From contig NZ_RJAC01000001.1 in NCBI RefSeq assembly GCF_003999975.1, positions 496,001-560,000 of the forward strand: 64,000 nt of DNA, in the 5' to 3' direction. This stretch comes from Actinoplanes solisilvae (lineage in GTDB: Bacteria; Actinomycetota; Actinomycetes; Mycobacteriales; Micromonosporaceae). Of the stretch, positions 24,902 to 32,377 are shown piece after piece. The notes beneath the pieces are model-generated. The model did no database searches. It was not told the origin of the DNA and was given only the letters and a program-made list of their open reading frames with translations. Each line of letters opens with the position of its first letter. The stretch's first letter is position 1. The translations under genes were made by a program, and so were the position numbers.

Positions 24902-25735
24902 ATGCACAATGGAGCGATCATGGCGAGCGAGGTGCGGCACCGGGTGGACCGCGGGTCGGAATACCCGTTGGTCCAACTCGCCGGGGTGCTCGACACCGAC
25001 ACCGCCGGCGCGGTGCGGGCCGCCCTGCTGGAGGTTCTCGCCGACCAGCCCGAGGCGATGCTCGTCGACGTCGGGCAACTCTCGCTCGCGACCGCGGGCG
25101 ACGTCGCCGTCCTGCGCGACCTGCGGCTGGAGACCACCGATTGGCCCGCCGCCCATCTCGTCCTGTGCGACGCCCGCGGCGCGACCGCCTGGCCCGACGC
25201 CGGTTGGCCGGTGTGGCCCGGCGTCCCCGAGGCGCTCGCCGAGCTGGGCCGTCCCGACCCCGATCACCGCTTCAGCCTCGCCCTGGAACCCGCTGTGGGC
25301 GCCGCCCGGCGGTCCCGCGAGCTGATCACCGAGGCTTGCGCACGGTGGGAGCGGGCCGAGGTGGCCGGTCCTGCCTGCATCGTGGTCACCGAGCTGGTGA
25401 ACAACGTGGTCGTGCACGCCCGTACGCCCATGGTCGTGCTCGTCGCGGCCCACGGCAGCGGCATCAGCGTGGCGGTGCGCGACCAGTCGCGGCATCAGCC
25501 GACCTTCACCGGGAGCCCGGTGCCGCCGACGGCGTACGGGGGTCGCGGGATGTTACTGATCGACTCGGTGGCGAGCCGGTGGGGCAATCTGCCGCTCGAC
25601 GACGGCAAGGTGGTCTGGGCCCTGCTGTCAGGCGAGGCACAAGAGGCCGACGCGCAAGACGCGGGCGCACAAGAGGCGGAAACAGTGGCGTTCAACGCTC
25701 CCGCGGCAAGCATGACCGACCCCGCACGCGGGTAG
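24902..25735 (+). CDS. STAS plus HATPase_c regulatory protein
   Basis: A 277-residue fusion. Residues about 10-110 form a STAS (anti-anti-sigma-like) domain (YPLVQLAGVLDTDTAGAVRAAL). Residues about 135-240 form an RsbW-like ATPase with N-box CIVVTELVNNVVVHA and the G-box GGRGMLLIDSVASRWG. Fusions like this act in partner-switching control of sigma factors. ATG 24902 has AAAGGGGA about 7 bases upstream. The C-terminus carries a repetitive QEAD/QDAG acidic tail. Confidence 0.85.
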   Translation: MHNGAIMASEVRHRVDRGSEYPLVQLAGVLDTDTAGAVRAALLEVLADQPEAMLVDVGQLSLATAGDVAVLRDLRLETTDWPAAHLVLCDARGATAWPDAGWPVWPGVPEALAELGRPDPDHRFSLALEPAVGAARRSRELITEACARWERAEVAGPACIVVTELVNNVVVHARTPMVVLVAAHGSGISVAVRDQSRHQPTFTGSPVPPTAYGGRGMLLIDSVASRWGNLPLDDGKVVWALLSGEAQEADAQDAGAQEAETVAFNAPAASMTDPARG

Positions 25736-25744
25736 ATTGCGGGA

Positions 25745-26302
25745 ATGCGAGACAACGACTACCCCGCTGAGGTTTCGGACCCGGAGGCTTCCGGTCTGCC
25801 CGACACCGCGGATGACGATTCGACCGCGTATGACCAGGTGGAAAGCTCCCGCTGGGCCGACGGCCCCGATCCGGCGGCTCTGGCCGGGGTCGGCCCGGGC
25901 GGTTCCAACCGCTTCGGCGACACCGCCGAGGAGGCGCTTGAGGGCGAGTCGCTCGACCGCCGCCTGCGCCAGGAGGAGCCCGACTTCGGCGCCGAAGACC
26001 CGATCCCGGTGCGCCACGACCCGATCGACGAGACGATCGACAGCTCCGAGCAGCGCAACTTCGACGCCGACGTGTGGGGCGCCAGCCCGACCTCCGACCC
26101 GAAGTCGCAGATCTCGCTCTACGACGACGGCCAGCTCGACGACGACGACCCGCAGACGGTCGGCCGTCTGGTCGCGCCCGACGAGGGCTACGGCTTCGAC
26201 GACGAGACCGACAGCGTGGCCTACGACGCGGGCGCCTCGGGCGGCGGCGCCAGCGCTGAAGAGCTGGCGATCCACGAGACCAACGCGCCTCGCTACGAGT
26301 AG
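25745..26302 (+). CDS. DUF5709 domain-containing acidic protein
   Basis: A 185-residue, very acidic protein (many Asp/Glu, few hydrophobic residues) matching the actinobacterial DUF5709 family, with RQEEPDFG and RLVAPDEGYGFDDETD. No signal peptide, membrane segment or catalytic motif is visible. Its function is unknown; the composition suggests a largely disordered protein. It follows the STAS/HATPase gene by 9 bases and ends overlapping the convergent response regulator by 10 bases. Confidence 0.85.
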   Translation: MRDNDYPAEVSDPEASGLPDTADDDSTAYDQVESSRWADGPDPAALAGVGPGGSNRFGDTAEEALEGESLDRRLRQEEPDFGAEDPIPVRHDPIDETIDSSEQRNFDADVWGASPTSDPKSQISLYDDGQLDDDDPQTVGRLVAPDEGYGFDDETDSVAYDAGASGGGASAEELAIHETNAPRYE

Positions 26303-26955
26303 AGGCCCTTTTCGATCGCATAGCGGGTGAGCTCGACGCGGTTGTGGAGCTGAAGCTTGCCGAGCGTGTTCTGGACGTGGTTCTGCACCGTGCGATGGCT
26401 CAGCACGAGCCGTTCGGCGATCTGCCGGTAGGACAGGCCCTTCGCCACCAGGCGCAGCACCTCGGTCTCGCGTTCGGTGAGCTTCGGCGCGTCCGCCCCC
26501 GGCGCGTCCGAGGCCGGCGGGGTCACCGCGAGGCGCCGGAACTCGCCCAGCACCAGCCCGGCCAGCCCCGGGGTGAAGACCGTGTCACCCGCCGCCGTAC
26601 GGCTCACCGCGTCGAGAAATTCGGAGAGGCCGGCCGACTTCAGCAGGTAACCCGTCGCGCCGGCCTTCATCGCGTCGAGCACGTCTTGCTGCTCGCCGCT
26701 GGCCGAGAGCATGAGGATCCGTACGCCCGGAATCTCGGCGGCCAGACCGGTGATCACTTCGACGCCCGCGACGTCGGGGAGCTGCAGGTCGAGAACCACG
26801 ACGTCGGGACGGGCGGCGGCCGCGATGCGCACGGCCTGACGCCCCTCGCCGGTGGTCGCCACCACGTCGTAGCCCGCGGTGGTCAGGTCACGGCTGACGC
26901 CCTCGCGCCACATCGGGTGGTCGTCGACCACCATCACCCGGATCGCAGTGGTCAT
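26293..26955 (-). CDS. LuxR/NarL-family response regulator
   Basis: A 220-residue regulator. Its N-terminal receiver has VMVVDDHPMWREGV (acidic pair) and phospho-acceptor Asp in DVVVLDLQLPDVAG, with Lys in YLLKSA. The C-terminal LuxR helix-turn-helix contains LTERETEVLRLVAKGLSYRQ. The ATG overlaps the stop of the upstream kinase gene by ATGA, so the two form a coupled two-component system. Confidence 0.95.
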   Translation of the reverse strand: MTTAIRVMVVDDHPMWREGVSRDLTTAGYDVVATTGEGRQAVRIAAAARPDVVVLDLQLPDVAGVEVITGLAAEIPGVRILMLSASGEQQDVLDAMKAGATGYLLKSAGLSEFLDAVSRTAAGDTVFTPGLAGLVLGEFRRLAVTPPASDAPGADAPKLTERETEVLRLVAKGLSYRQIAERLVLSHRTVQNHVQNTLGKLQLHNRVELTRYAIEKGLYS

Positions 26956-28085
26956 GCCGTCACGATATCGGTGCGCGGCACGACCATCTCGACCTCGGCG
27001 CCCTCGCCCGGCGCCGACACGATCTCGACCCGGCCGCCGAGGTCGGCGACCCGTCCGCGGATCGACTGGGCGACGCCGAGCCGGCCCTGCGCCTCGGCCT
27101 GGGCCAGCCGGTCGGGGGCGATGCCGCAGCCGTCGTCGCGCACGGTCACGACCACACGATCGGGCTCGTCCTCGACGAAGAGATAGACCTTGGTGCCGGG
27201 CGGGCAGTGCTTTTCCACGTTGTCCAGCGCGGCGGCCACGGCGGCGCGCAGCTCGCGGGCGGTGCGGGCGGGCAGCCGGACGGGACCGGCCGGGCCTGAG
27301 AGCGTCACGACCGGGGAGGCGTACGCCTGAAGCAGAGCCATGAGGTCGAGGTCGTCGCCGACCGGCTCGTGCCGCCCGGCCACCAGCGTGCGCAGTGCCG
27401 ACTCCTGCTCGCCGGCCAGCCGGGCCAGTTCGCCGGCCTCGCCGTCGAGCCCGGCGCCCCGGCGTTTGACCAGGGCCAGCACCTGCAGCACGGAGTCGTG
27501 GATGTCGCGGGCGAGCCGTTCCCGTTCGCGGGTGGCCGCCTCGAGCTTGATCGCCTGCTCGAGCCGCTGCTGGGCGATCTCGGCGAAGCGTACGAGATAA
27601 CCCACCGCGAAGGCGGCCAGCAGCATGAGAACCGAGCCCGTGAACGCCGCCTGGTCGTAGTGGGCGCGGACGATCAGGTCGGTGGCCCCCATCGCCAGCG
27701 CGGCCACGATGCCGCCGCGCCGTCCGCCGGCCACCGCCCAGCAGATCACCGGCGCGACGTGCCAGGCGACGGCGAGGGTGGGGCGGCCGGCCTCGAGCGC
27801 GGCCCGGCCGACGACCCAGATGCTGGCGGTCAGCGCGGCGATGGTGACCAGCAGATCGGCCAGCAGCAGCGGCGGCCGGCGGCGAACCGGATCGGCGTAC
27901 GCATAGGTGGTGAGCACTGTCCAGGCGGCCATCACGGCCAGCACGGGCCAGGCCAGCACGGGCCGCTCGTAGAAGGCGACGTTGCGGACGACCAGGAACG
28001 TCGCGTAGCCCAGGGCGGCGATGCGATAGACCGCGATCGCTCGCCACAGTGGCGCCTGGAGACCGCTGGTGCGCGCGTCGGCCAT
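26952..28085 (-). CDS. MacS-family sensor histidine kinase
   Basis: A 377-residue NarL-type kinase. Five to six N-terminal TM helices occupy about residues 15-170, with little periplasmic domain. The HisKA_3 phospho-acceptor is RERERLARDIHDSVLQVLALV. ATPase motifs are ALDNVEKHCPPGT and VTVRDDGCGIAP. Its likely signal is sensed in the membrane. It is translationally coupled with the downstream response regulator. MacS-like kinases occur widely in actinobacteria; the regulon is not evident. Confidence 0.92.
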   Translation of the reverse strand: MADARTSGLQAPLWRAIAVYRIAALGYATFLVVRNVAFYERPVLAWPVLAVMAAWTVLTTYAYADPVRRRPPLLLADLLVTIAALTASIWVVGRAALEAGRPTLAVAWHVAPVICWAVAGGRRGGIVAALAMGATDLIVRAHYDQAAFTGSVLMLLAAFAVGYLVRFAEIAQQRLEQAIKLEAATRERERLARDIHDSVLQVLALVKRRGAGLDGEAGELARLAGEQESALRTLVAGRHEPVGDDLDLMALLQAYASPVVTLSGPAGPVRLPARTARELRAAVAAALDNVEKHCPPGTKVYLFVEDEPDRVVVTVRDDGCGIAPDRLAQAEAQGRLGVAQSIRGRVADLGGRVEIVSAPGEGAEVEMVVPRTDIVTA

Positions 28086-28569
28086 GGTGCCGACCTTTCC
28101 ACATCGCGCCGTCCACGGGTGGCCCGCCCTGCGGGAAGATCAGGCGTGGCCTACCGTCGGAGGCATCAGCACCGACGTCCTGCTCTCGGAGACCTTCGAT
28201 CGGAGCGCCATCACCGCGCTGCGGCACTCGGTCGCGTCCTGTGCCGGGGCGGCCGGTCTGATCGGCGACCGTCTCGACGACTTCGTGGTCGCGGTGAACG
28301 AGTTGCTCACCAACGCGGTGCGGCACGGCGGGGGCGTCGGGCGGGTCGTTCTGTGGGTGGCCGACGGCGAGGTGGTCTGCGAGGTGAGCGACTCCGGTGG
28401 CGGCCTGTCGGCGGCGCGGCTCGAGCCGGTGACGCGCCCGGCGGCCACACAGCCGGGCGGCTGGGGGCTGTGGCTGGCCGAGGAGCTGACCGATTCCTTC
28501 CAGCTGCACACGGGCGCCGAGGGGACCACCGTACGGATCTCAAGTCGCTCTACTTTAAGTAATTCTTAA
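28084..28569 (+). CDS. ATP-binding protein, anti-sigma HATPase_c type
   Basis: The ATPase domain (about residues 30-155) carries the N-box FVVAVNELLTNAVRHGG and the G-boxes CEVSDSGGG and WGLWLAEELTDSF, as in RsbW-like regulators. The start is uncertain. ATG 28084 overlaps the divergent kinase start by two bases. The first 25-30 codons lack similarity. A GGAGG site near 28160 precedes no standard start codon. The 3' end is in an unusually AT-rich patch. Confidence 0.75.
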   Translation: MVPTFPHRAVHGWPALREDQAWPTVGGISTDVLLSETFDRSAITALRHSVASCAGAAGLIGDRLDDFVVAVNELLTNAVRHGGGVGRVVLWVADGEVVCEVSDSGGGLSAARLEPVTRPAATQPGGWGLWLAEELTDSFQLHTGAEGTTVRISSRSTLSNS

Positions 28570-28571
28570 GT
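28552..28571. promoter_or_regulatory. AT-rich near-palindrome upstream of the GH16-like gene
   Basis: ACTTTAAG-TAATT-CTTAAGT is an imperfect inverted repeat in a strongly GC-rich context, 30 bases before the next start codon and overlapping the previous stop. It may be an operator or a small terminator. Confidence 0.4.
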
Positions 28572-28601
28572 CTCTTCGACTGATCTTGCGCAGGGCGCAC
28601 G

Positions 28602-29429
28602 ATGTTGTTCAAGGTGCCTGCTGTGAAGGCTCGGCACCGCTCGACATGGTCCATCCGTCCGCGCGCGATCATCGCGTTGGCGGTCGCGTGCGTGGGTCTG
28701 GCAGGAGCCGTCTATCTCACGGGCCAGAGCGATGTCGCGTCGGCCGCCGAGCACCGGCCGGTCTTCGACGACGACTTCCAAGGCGAGCGCGGCACCGACC
28801 TCGACCGGTCCAAGTGGCTGCTCGACGGCGACAACCACAACGCGCGGCTCGACGGCGAGGGCAACCTGATCGTCGACCGGCTGATCAGCACGCGGCAGGC
28901 GTTCGCCGAGCCGTTCGGGCACGCGGAGGCGCGCGTCAAGGTGCGGCGCGTGAACGGGCCGTGGCGGGCGTTCAGCGCGGTCGACAAGTACGGACGTGTG
29001 CTGCGCGGGAAGGTCGAGAAACTCGACGGCGACGCGGCCACCGGGGACGACTTCCACACGTACGCCATCGATTGGACCCCGGAGACCGTGGTGTGGTCGG
29101 TGGACGGGCAGCCGAGTCTCAAGCTGACGCCGGACGAGCCGGGCCTGCCGATCGCGCTGGTGCTCAACCTGGCCACCGACGGGCAGCGGCCGGCGCGCAT
29201 GGTGGTCGATTTCGTGCGGGTCACGGCGGGCGAGAAGCCGCAACCGATGCCCACGGTGAGCTCTTCGGCGCCGCCCGCACCCGCCGCCCCACCGTGGAAG
29301 GTCCGCACCTCGTACGCCCCTGGTGATCTCGTGACTTTCAAGGGCGCGACCTATCGGGTCAAGGAGGCGCACACCGCGCTGCCCGGCTGGGAGCCCTCCG
29401 CGCTGCCCAATCTGTTCACGAAGGTGTAA
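28602..29429 (+). CDS. GH16-like secreted protein with C-terminal chitin-binding module, catalytic motif missing
   Basis: A 275-residue protein with an N-terminal membrane anchor or signal (IIALAVACVGLAGAVYLTG), then a laminarinase-like beta-sandwich (FDDDFQGERGTDLDRSKW, DDFHTYAIDWTPETVVWSVDGQ). A Pro/Ala linker leads to a C-terminal CBM5/12-like module (WKVRTSYAPGDLVTFKGATY). The family's catalytic ExDxxE sequence is absent at the expected place, where AFSAVDKYGRVLRGKVE is found instead. It may therefore bind glucan or chitin without cleaving it. It is next to an intact GH16. Confidence 0.8.
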   Translation: MLFKVPAVKARHRSTWSIRPRAIIALAVACVGLAGAVYLTGQSDVASAAEHRPVFDDDFQGERGTDLDRSKWLLDGDNHNARLDGEGNLIVDRLISTRQAFAEPFGHAEARVKVRRVNGPWRAFSAVDKYGRVLRGKVEKLDGDAATGDDFHTYAIDWTPETVVWSVDGQPSLKLTPDEPGLPIALVLNLATDGQRPARMVVDFVRVTAGEKPQPMPTVSSSAPPAPAAPPWKVRTSYAPGDLVTFKGATYRVKEAHTALPGWEPSALPNLFTKV

Positions 29430-29454
29430 AAAAGGGCCTTGCCGCGGCGTGCCC

Positions 29455-29474
29455 ATTGACTGATCGCGGTCAAT
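29455..29474. promoter_or_regulatory. inverted repeat upstream of the GH16 glucanase
   Basis: ATTGAC-N8-GTCAAT is a perfect 6-8-6 inverted repeat 49 bases upstream of the glucanase start. It could be an operator for a dimeric regulator. A GGGCC/G-rich stretch just before it may belong to the previous gene's terminator. Confidence 0.45.
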
Positions 29475-29522
29475 CTCTAAAGACTGTTTCCGATACGCAA
29501 CCTCTCCCCCGGAGGCATCCCC

Positions 29523-30749
29523 ATGCGTAAGCGGAGAATCCTGCTCGCCGCGATCACGATCGCGGCGACCCTCACCAGCGGCCTCGTGGCCGCCTCACCC
29601 ACCACAGCCCAGGCCGCCATCGGCCCGGTCGTCTGGTCGGACGAGTTCAACGGCGCGGCCGGAGCCATCGACGGGTCGAAGTGGAAGTTCGACATCGGCG
29701 GCAGCGGCTGGGGCAACAACGAGCAGCAGTACTACACCAGCTCGACGAGCAACGTGCGCGTCGACGGCCAGGGCAACCTGGCGATCACCGCCCGCCGCGA
29801 GAACCCGGCGGGCTACCAGTGCCACTACGGCACGTGTCAGTACACGTCGGGCCGCATCCTGACCGCGGACCGGTTCGCGCAGACCTACGGCCGGTTCGAG
29901 GCCCGCATCAAGATCCCGCGGGGTCAGGGCATCTGGCCGGCGTTCTGGATGCTGGGCGGCAACAACTGGCCCAACACCGGCGAGATTGACATCATGGAGA
30001 ACGTCGGCAAGGAGCCCAACACCCTTTACGGTACGGTCCACGGCCCGGGCTACTCCGGCGGCAACTCGGTCACCGGCAGCCGCAACATCGGCCGGGCGCT
30101 GGCCGACGACTTCCACAACTACGCCGTCGAATGGTCGCCCAACCTCATCGTCTGGTTCCTCGACGGCGCCGAGTACTTCCGCGTCACCCCGGCCAGCCTG
30201 CGCGGCAACCCGTGGGTCTTCGACCACTCGTTCTTCATGATCCTGAACGTGGCGGTCGGCGGTTACTGGCCCGGCTACCCGGACGGCAGCACGGTCTTCC
30301 CACAGACGATGCTGGTCGACTGGGTGCGCGTCTCGGCCTGGGACGGCGGCACCCCACCCCCGACCGGCGGCTCGGTGCTGCGCAGCAACCTCAGCAACCG
30401 GTGCATCGACATCCCCGCGGCCAACCCGGTCGACGGCGCCCGGCTGCAGATGTACGACTGCAACGGCACCGCAGCCCAGCAATGGAGCTTCAACGGTGAC
30501 GGCACGCTGCGCGCGATGGGCAAGTGCATGGACCCGGCCGGCGGCGCGCTCGGCAACGGCACGCCGATCCAGCTCGTCACCTGCAACGGCAACCCGGTGC
30601 AGCGGTTCACCCTTTCGGGCGCCGGCGACCTGGTGAACATCTCGGCCAACCGCTGCGTCGACATCCGGGACCGCAACACCGCCAACGGCGCCCAGCTGCA
30701 GCTCTACGACTGCTCGGGCGGCAGTAACCAGAAGTGGACCAGGTCCTAG
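29523..30749 (+). CDS. secreted GH16 endo-beta-1,3-glucanase with ricin-type lectin domain
   Basis: A 408-residue exoenzyme. The signal peptide spans about residues 1-36 (MRKRRILLAA then a hydrophobic core, ending AQA). The GH16 domain extends to about residue 278, with intact catalytic motif GEIDIMENVG and the nearby GIWPAFWMLG. Residues about 288-408 form a CBM13 ricin-B beta-trefoil with three QxW-type repeats (CIDIPAANPVDGARLQMYDC, QQWSF, QKW). It hydrolyses laminarin-like glucans outside the cell. ATG 29523 follows CCGGAGG. Confidence 0.95.
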   Translation: MRKRRILLAAITIAATLTSGLVAASPTTAQAAIGPVVWSDEFNGAAGAIDGSKWKFDIGGSGWGNNEQQYYTSSTSNVRVDGQGNLAITARRENPAGYQCHYGTCQYTSGRILTADRFAQTYGRFEARIKIPRGQGIWPAFWMLGGNNWPNTGEIDIMENVGKEPNTLYGTVHGPGYSGGNSVTGSRNIGRALADDFHNYAVEWSPNLIVWFLDGAEYFRVTPASLRGNPWVFDHSFFMILNVAVGGYWPGYPDGSTVFPQTMLVDWVRVSAWDGGTPPPTGGSVLRSNLSNRCIDIPAANPVDGARLQMYDCNGTAAQQWSFNGDGTLRAMGKCMDPAGGALGNGTPIQLVTCNGNPVQRFTLSGAGDLVNISANRCVDIRDRNTANGAQLQLYDCSGGSNQKWTRS

Positions 30750-31975
30750 TTGATCCGGTACGGGTCCCCGTAGACCTGCCAGTTCAGCGGCGCGGTCAGG
30801 TCGAGATTGCTCCGGCGCAGGAAGAGGCGCTGGGCGGTCTCGACCCGGCTGACGTCGTTGTGGGCCTCCTCCGTACGCATCTCGGCCACCCGGGCGTCGA
30901 GGAAGGCGTTCAGATAGGCCAGCTCGTCGCCGCCCTGGGCCGGGGTCTTGGCCTTGCGCAGGGCGGCGGTCCTGATCACGCGTAGTCCCGAGACCCCGTG
31001 CATCACCGCGGCGTCGAAGTAGGCGAACTGGCCGAGCGCCCGCAGCCCGTCGTCCTTCGCGATCCGCATCGACGGGTTGAAGTAGTACGTGTCGCGCGCG
31101 GCCTCCTGCACCTGCTGGAAGACCGGGTCGCGGCCGGCCGCACGCCAGGCCGCCGGGTAACCCGGGTCGAGGCCCGCGTGCGAGTCGGACCCGTCGACCG
31201 TACGAAGGGCGGGCAGGTATCTCGCGAGCACGTTGCCGGGTTTGCGGCGCGCGTACTCGGTGACGACGGCCAGCATGTCCGAGGTGCCCGAGGTGAAGCC
31301 GACGATCCCGCCGGTGTAGCCGCGGCCGTCACCGATGTCCTCGATGTAGGTGAACGAGCCCCGCCAGCCGAGCGTGGAGTTCTCGGCGCTGGAGACGAGT
31401 TGCAGCGCGCTCTCTTTCTTGCCCCGGTTCTCCAGGCCCGACGCCAGCGACCCGACGGCCGGGGTGGCCGCTCGCAGCGCCTTTGAGGCCGGCCCGTACG
31501 CCCGCACGTCGGCCAGGGCGTAGCCACCGGTCACGCGGGCCCGCTGGGTGGCCAGCACCCGCAGGTAGCGGCCGTTGCCGCTGAGCTTCTTGAGGTCGTC
31601 GGCGCCGCCGTTGCCGGCCCGGGTGACATACAGGTCTGTCCAGTTCGAGCCGTCGACCGACGTCTGCACGCGATAGGTCTTCGCGTAGGTGCCCGTCCAC
31701 TGCAGGCGCACGCGCTCGACCCGCTGCACCGCGCCCAGGTCGAGGCGTAGCCACTGGGTGCCCGGCCCGGCGGCGCTGGTCCACCGCGTGACCGTGCTGG
31801 CGTCGTTCGCCCGGGCCGCCGCCTCGGCCCCGTGCACCGACGACGCGGCGGCCGGACGACCACGCGAGATCAGCACGTTGTCGTCGGCGCCGGCGGCGAT
31901 CGAGATGGCCAGCGGGGCGCAGAGCGCCACGGCCACGCCACCGCCGAGGGCGACCTTGCGGACGTCTGTCGGCAT
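30746..31975 (-). CDS. secreted GH46 chitosanase with N-terminal F5/8-type (CBM32-like) domain
   Basis: A 409-residue enzyme with a hydrophobic signal peptide (about residues 8-29). A discoidin-like domain follows (about 30-160; RWTSAAGPGTQWLRLDLGAV). Then comes a GH46 domain in which the general acid Glu lies in QLVSSAENSTLGW and the second carboxylate in YIEDIGDGRGYTGG. The late DTYYFNPSM and MHGVSGLRVIR match chitosanases. It cleaves partially deacetylated chitosan. The 3' end overlaps the convergent glucanase stop by 4 bases. Confidence 0.93.
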   Translation of the reverse strand: MPTDVRKVALGGGVAVALCAPLAISIAAGADDNVLISRGRPAAASSVHGAEAAARANDASTVTRWTSAAGPGTQWLRLDLGAVQRVERVRLQWTGTYAKTYRVQTSVDGSNWTDLYVTRAGNGGADDLKKLSGNGRYLRVLATQRARVTGGYALADVRAYGPASKALRAATPAVGSLASGLENRGKKESALQLVSSAENSTLGWRGSFTYIEDIGDGRGYTGGIVGFTSGTSDMLAVVTEYARRKPGNVLARYLPALRTVDGSDSHAGLDPGYPAAWRAAGRDPVFQQVQEAARDTYYFNPSMRIAKDDGLRALGQFAYFDAAVMHGVSGLRVIRTAALRKAKTPAQGGDELAYLNAFLDARVAEMRTEEAHNDVSRVETAQRLFLRRSNLDLTAPLNWQVYGDPYRIN

Positions 31976-32001
31976 GCCTCAACGCTAGGCCGGGCCCGGC
32001 G

Positions 32002-32283
32002 TCACTGCCCCCGGTATTGACCCTTGCCGTCGCCCTTGCCCCGCCCGTTACGCCGCACCAGGACGATGACCAGCACGATCGCGGCTACCACGAAGAGACA
32101 GCAGAGTGCGCCGAACAGACCGAAGATGCCGAACCCACCACGGCGGCGCGACTTCACCGCCTCGATCGTCACGTCGGCCACGCCGTTGCTCGCGGCCCAC
32201 GCGTGCACCGGCACGACCAGGGCAAACGTCGCCCCGGTCACGGCCGCGACCAGGCGCGACCAGAACTTCACCACTGAAGACAT
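32002..32283 (-). CDS. small membrane protein with two hydrophobic segments
   Basis: About 93 residues. A first hydrophobic segment (LVAAVTGATFALVVPVHAWA) looks like a signal peptide ending AWA. A second (GLFGALCCLFVVAAIVLVIVLV) is a TM helix before a basic, Gly-rich tail. ATG 32283 has AGGA 8 bases upstream; an ATG three codons earlier (32292) is possible. No known function. It is divergent from malQ. Confidence 0.65.
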   Translation of the reverse strand: MSSVVKFWSRLVAAVTGATFALVVPVHAWAASNGVADVTIEAVKSRRRGGFGIFGLFGALCCLFVVAAIVLVIVLVRRNGRGKGDGKGQYRGQ

Positions 32284-32377
32284 GTGTTCCATCCTGACCC
32301 ATCCCGGCAAGACCGACCTCCGGGACTACCCGGATATCGGGCAGGGTATGGGCAGCGCATCGACGAGAGGGGACCGG

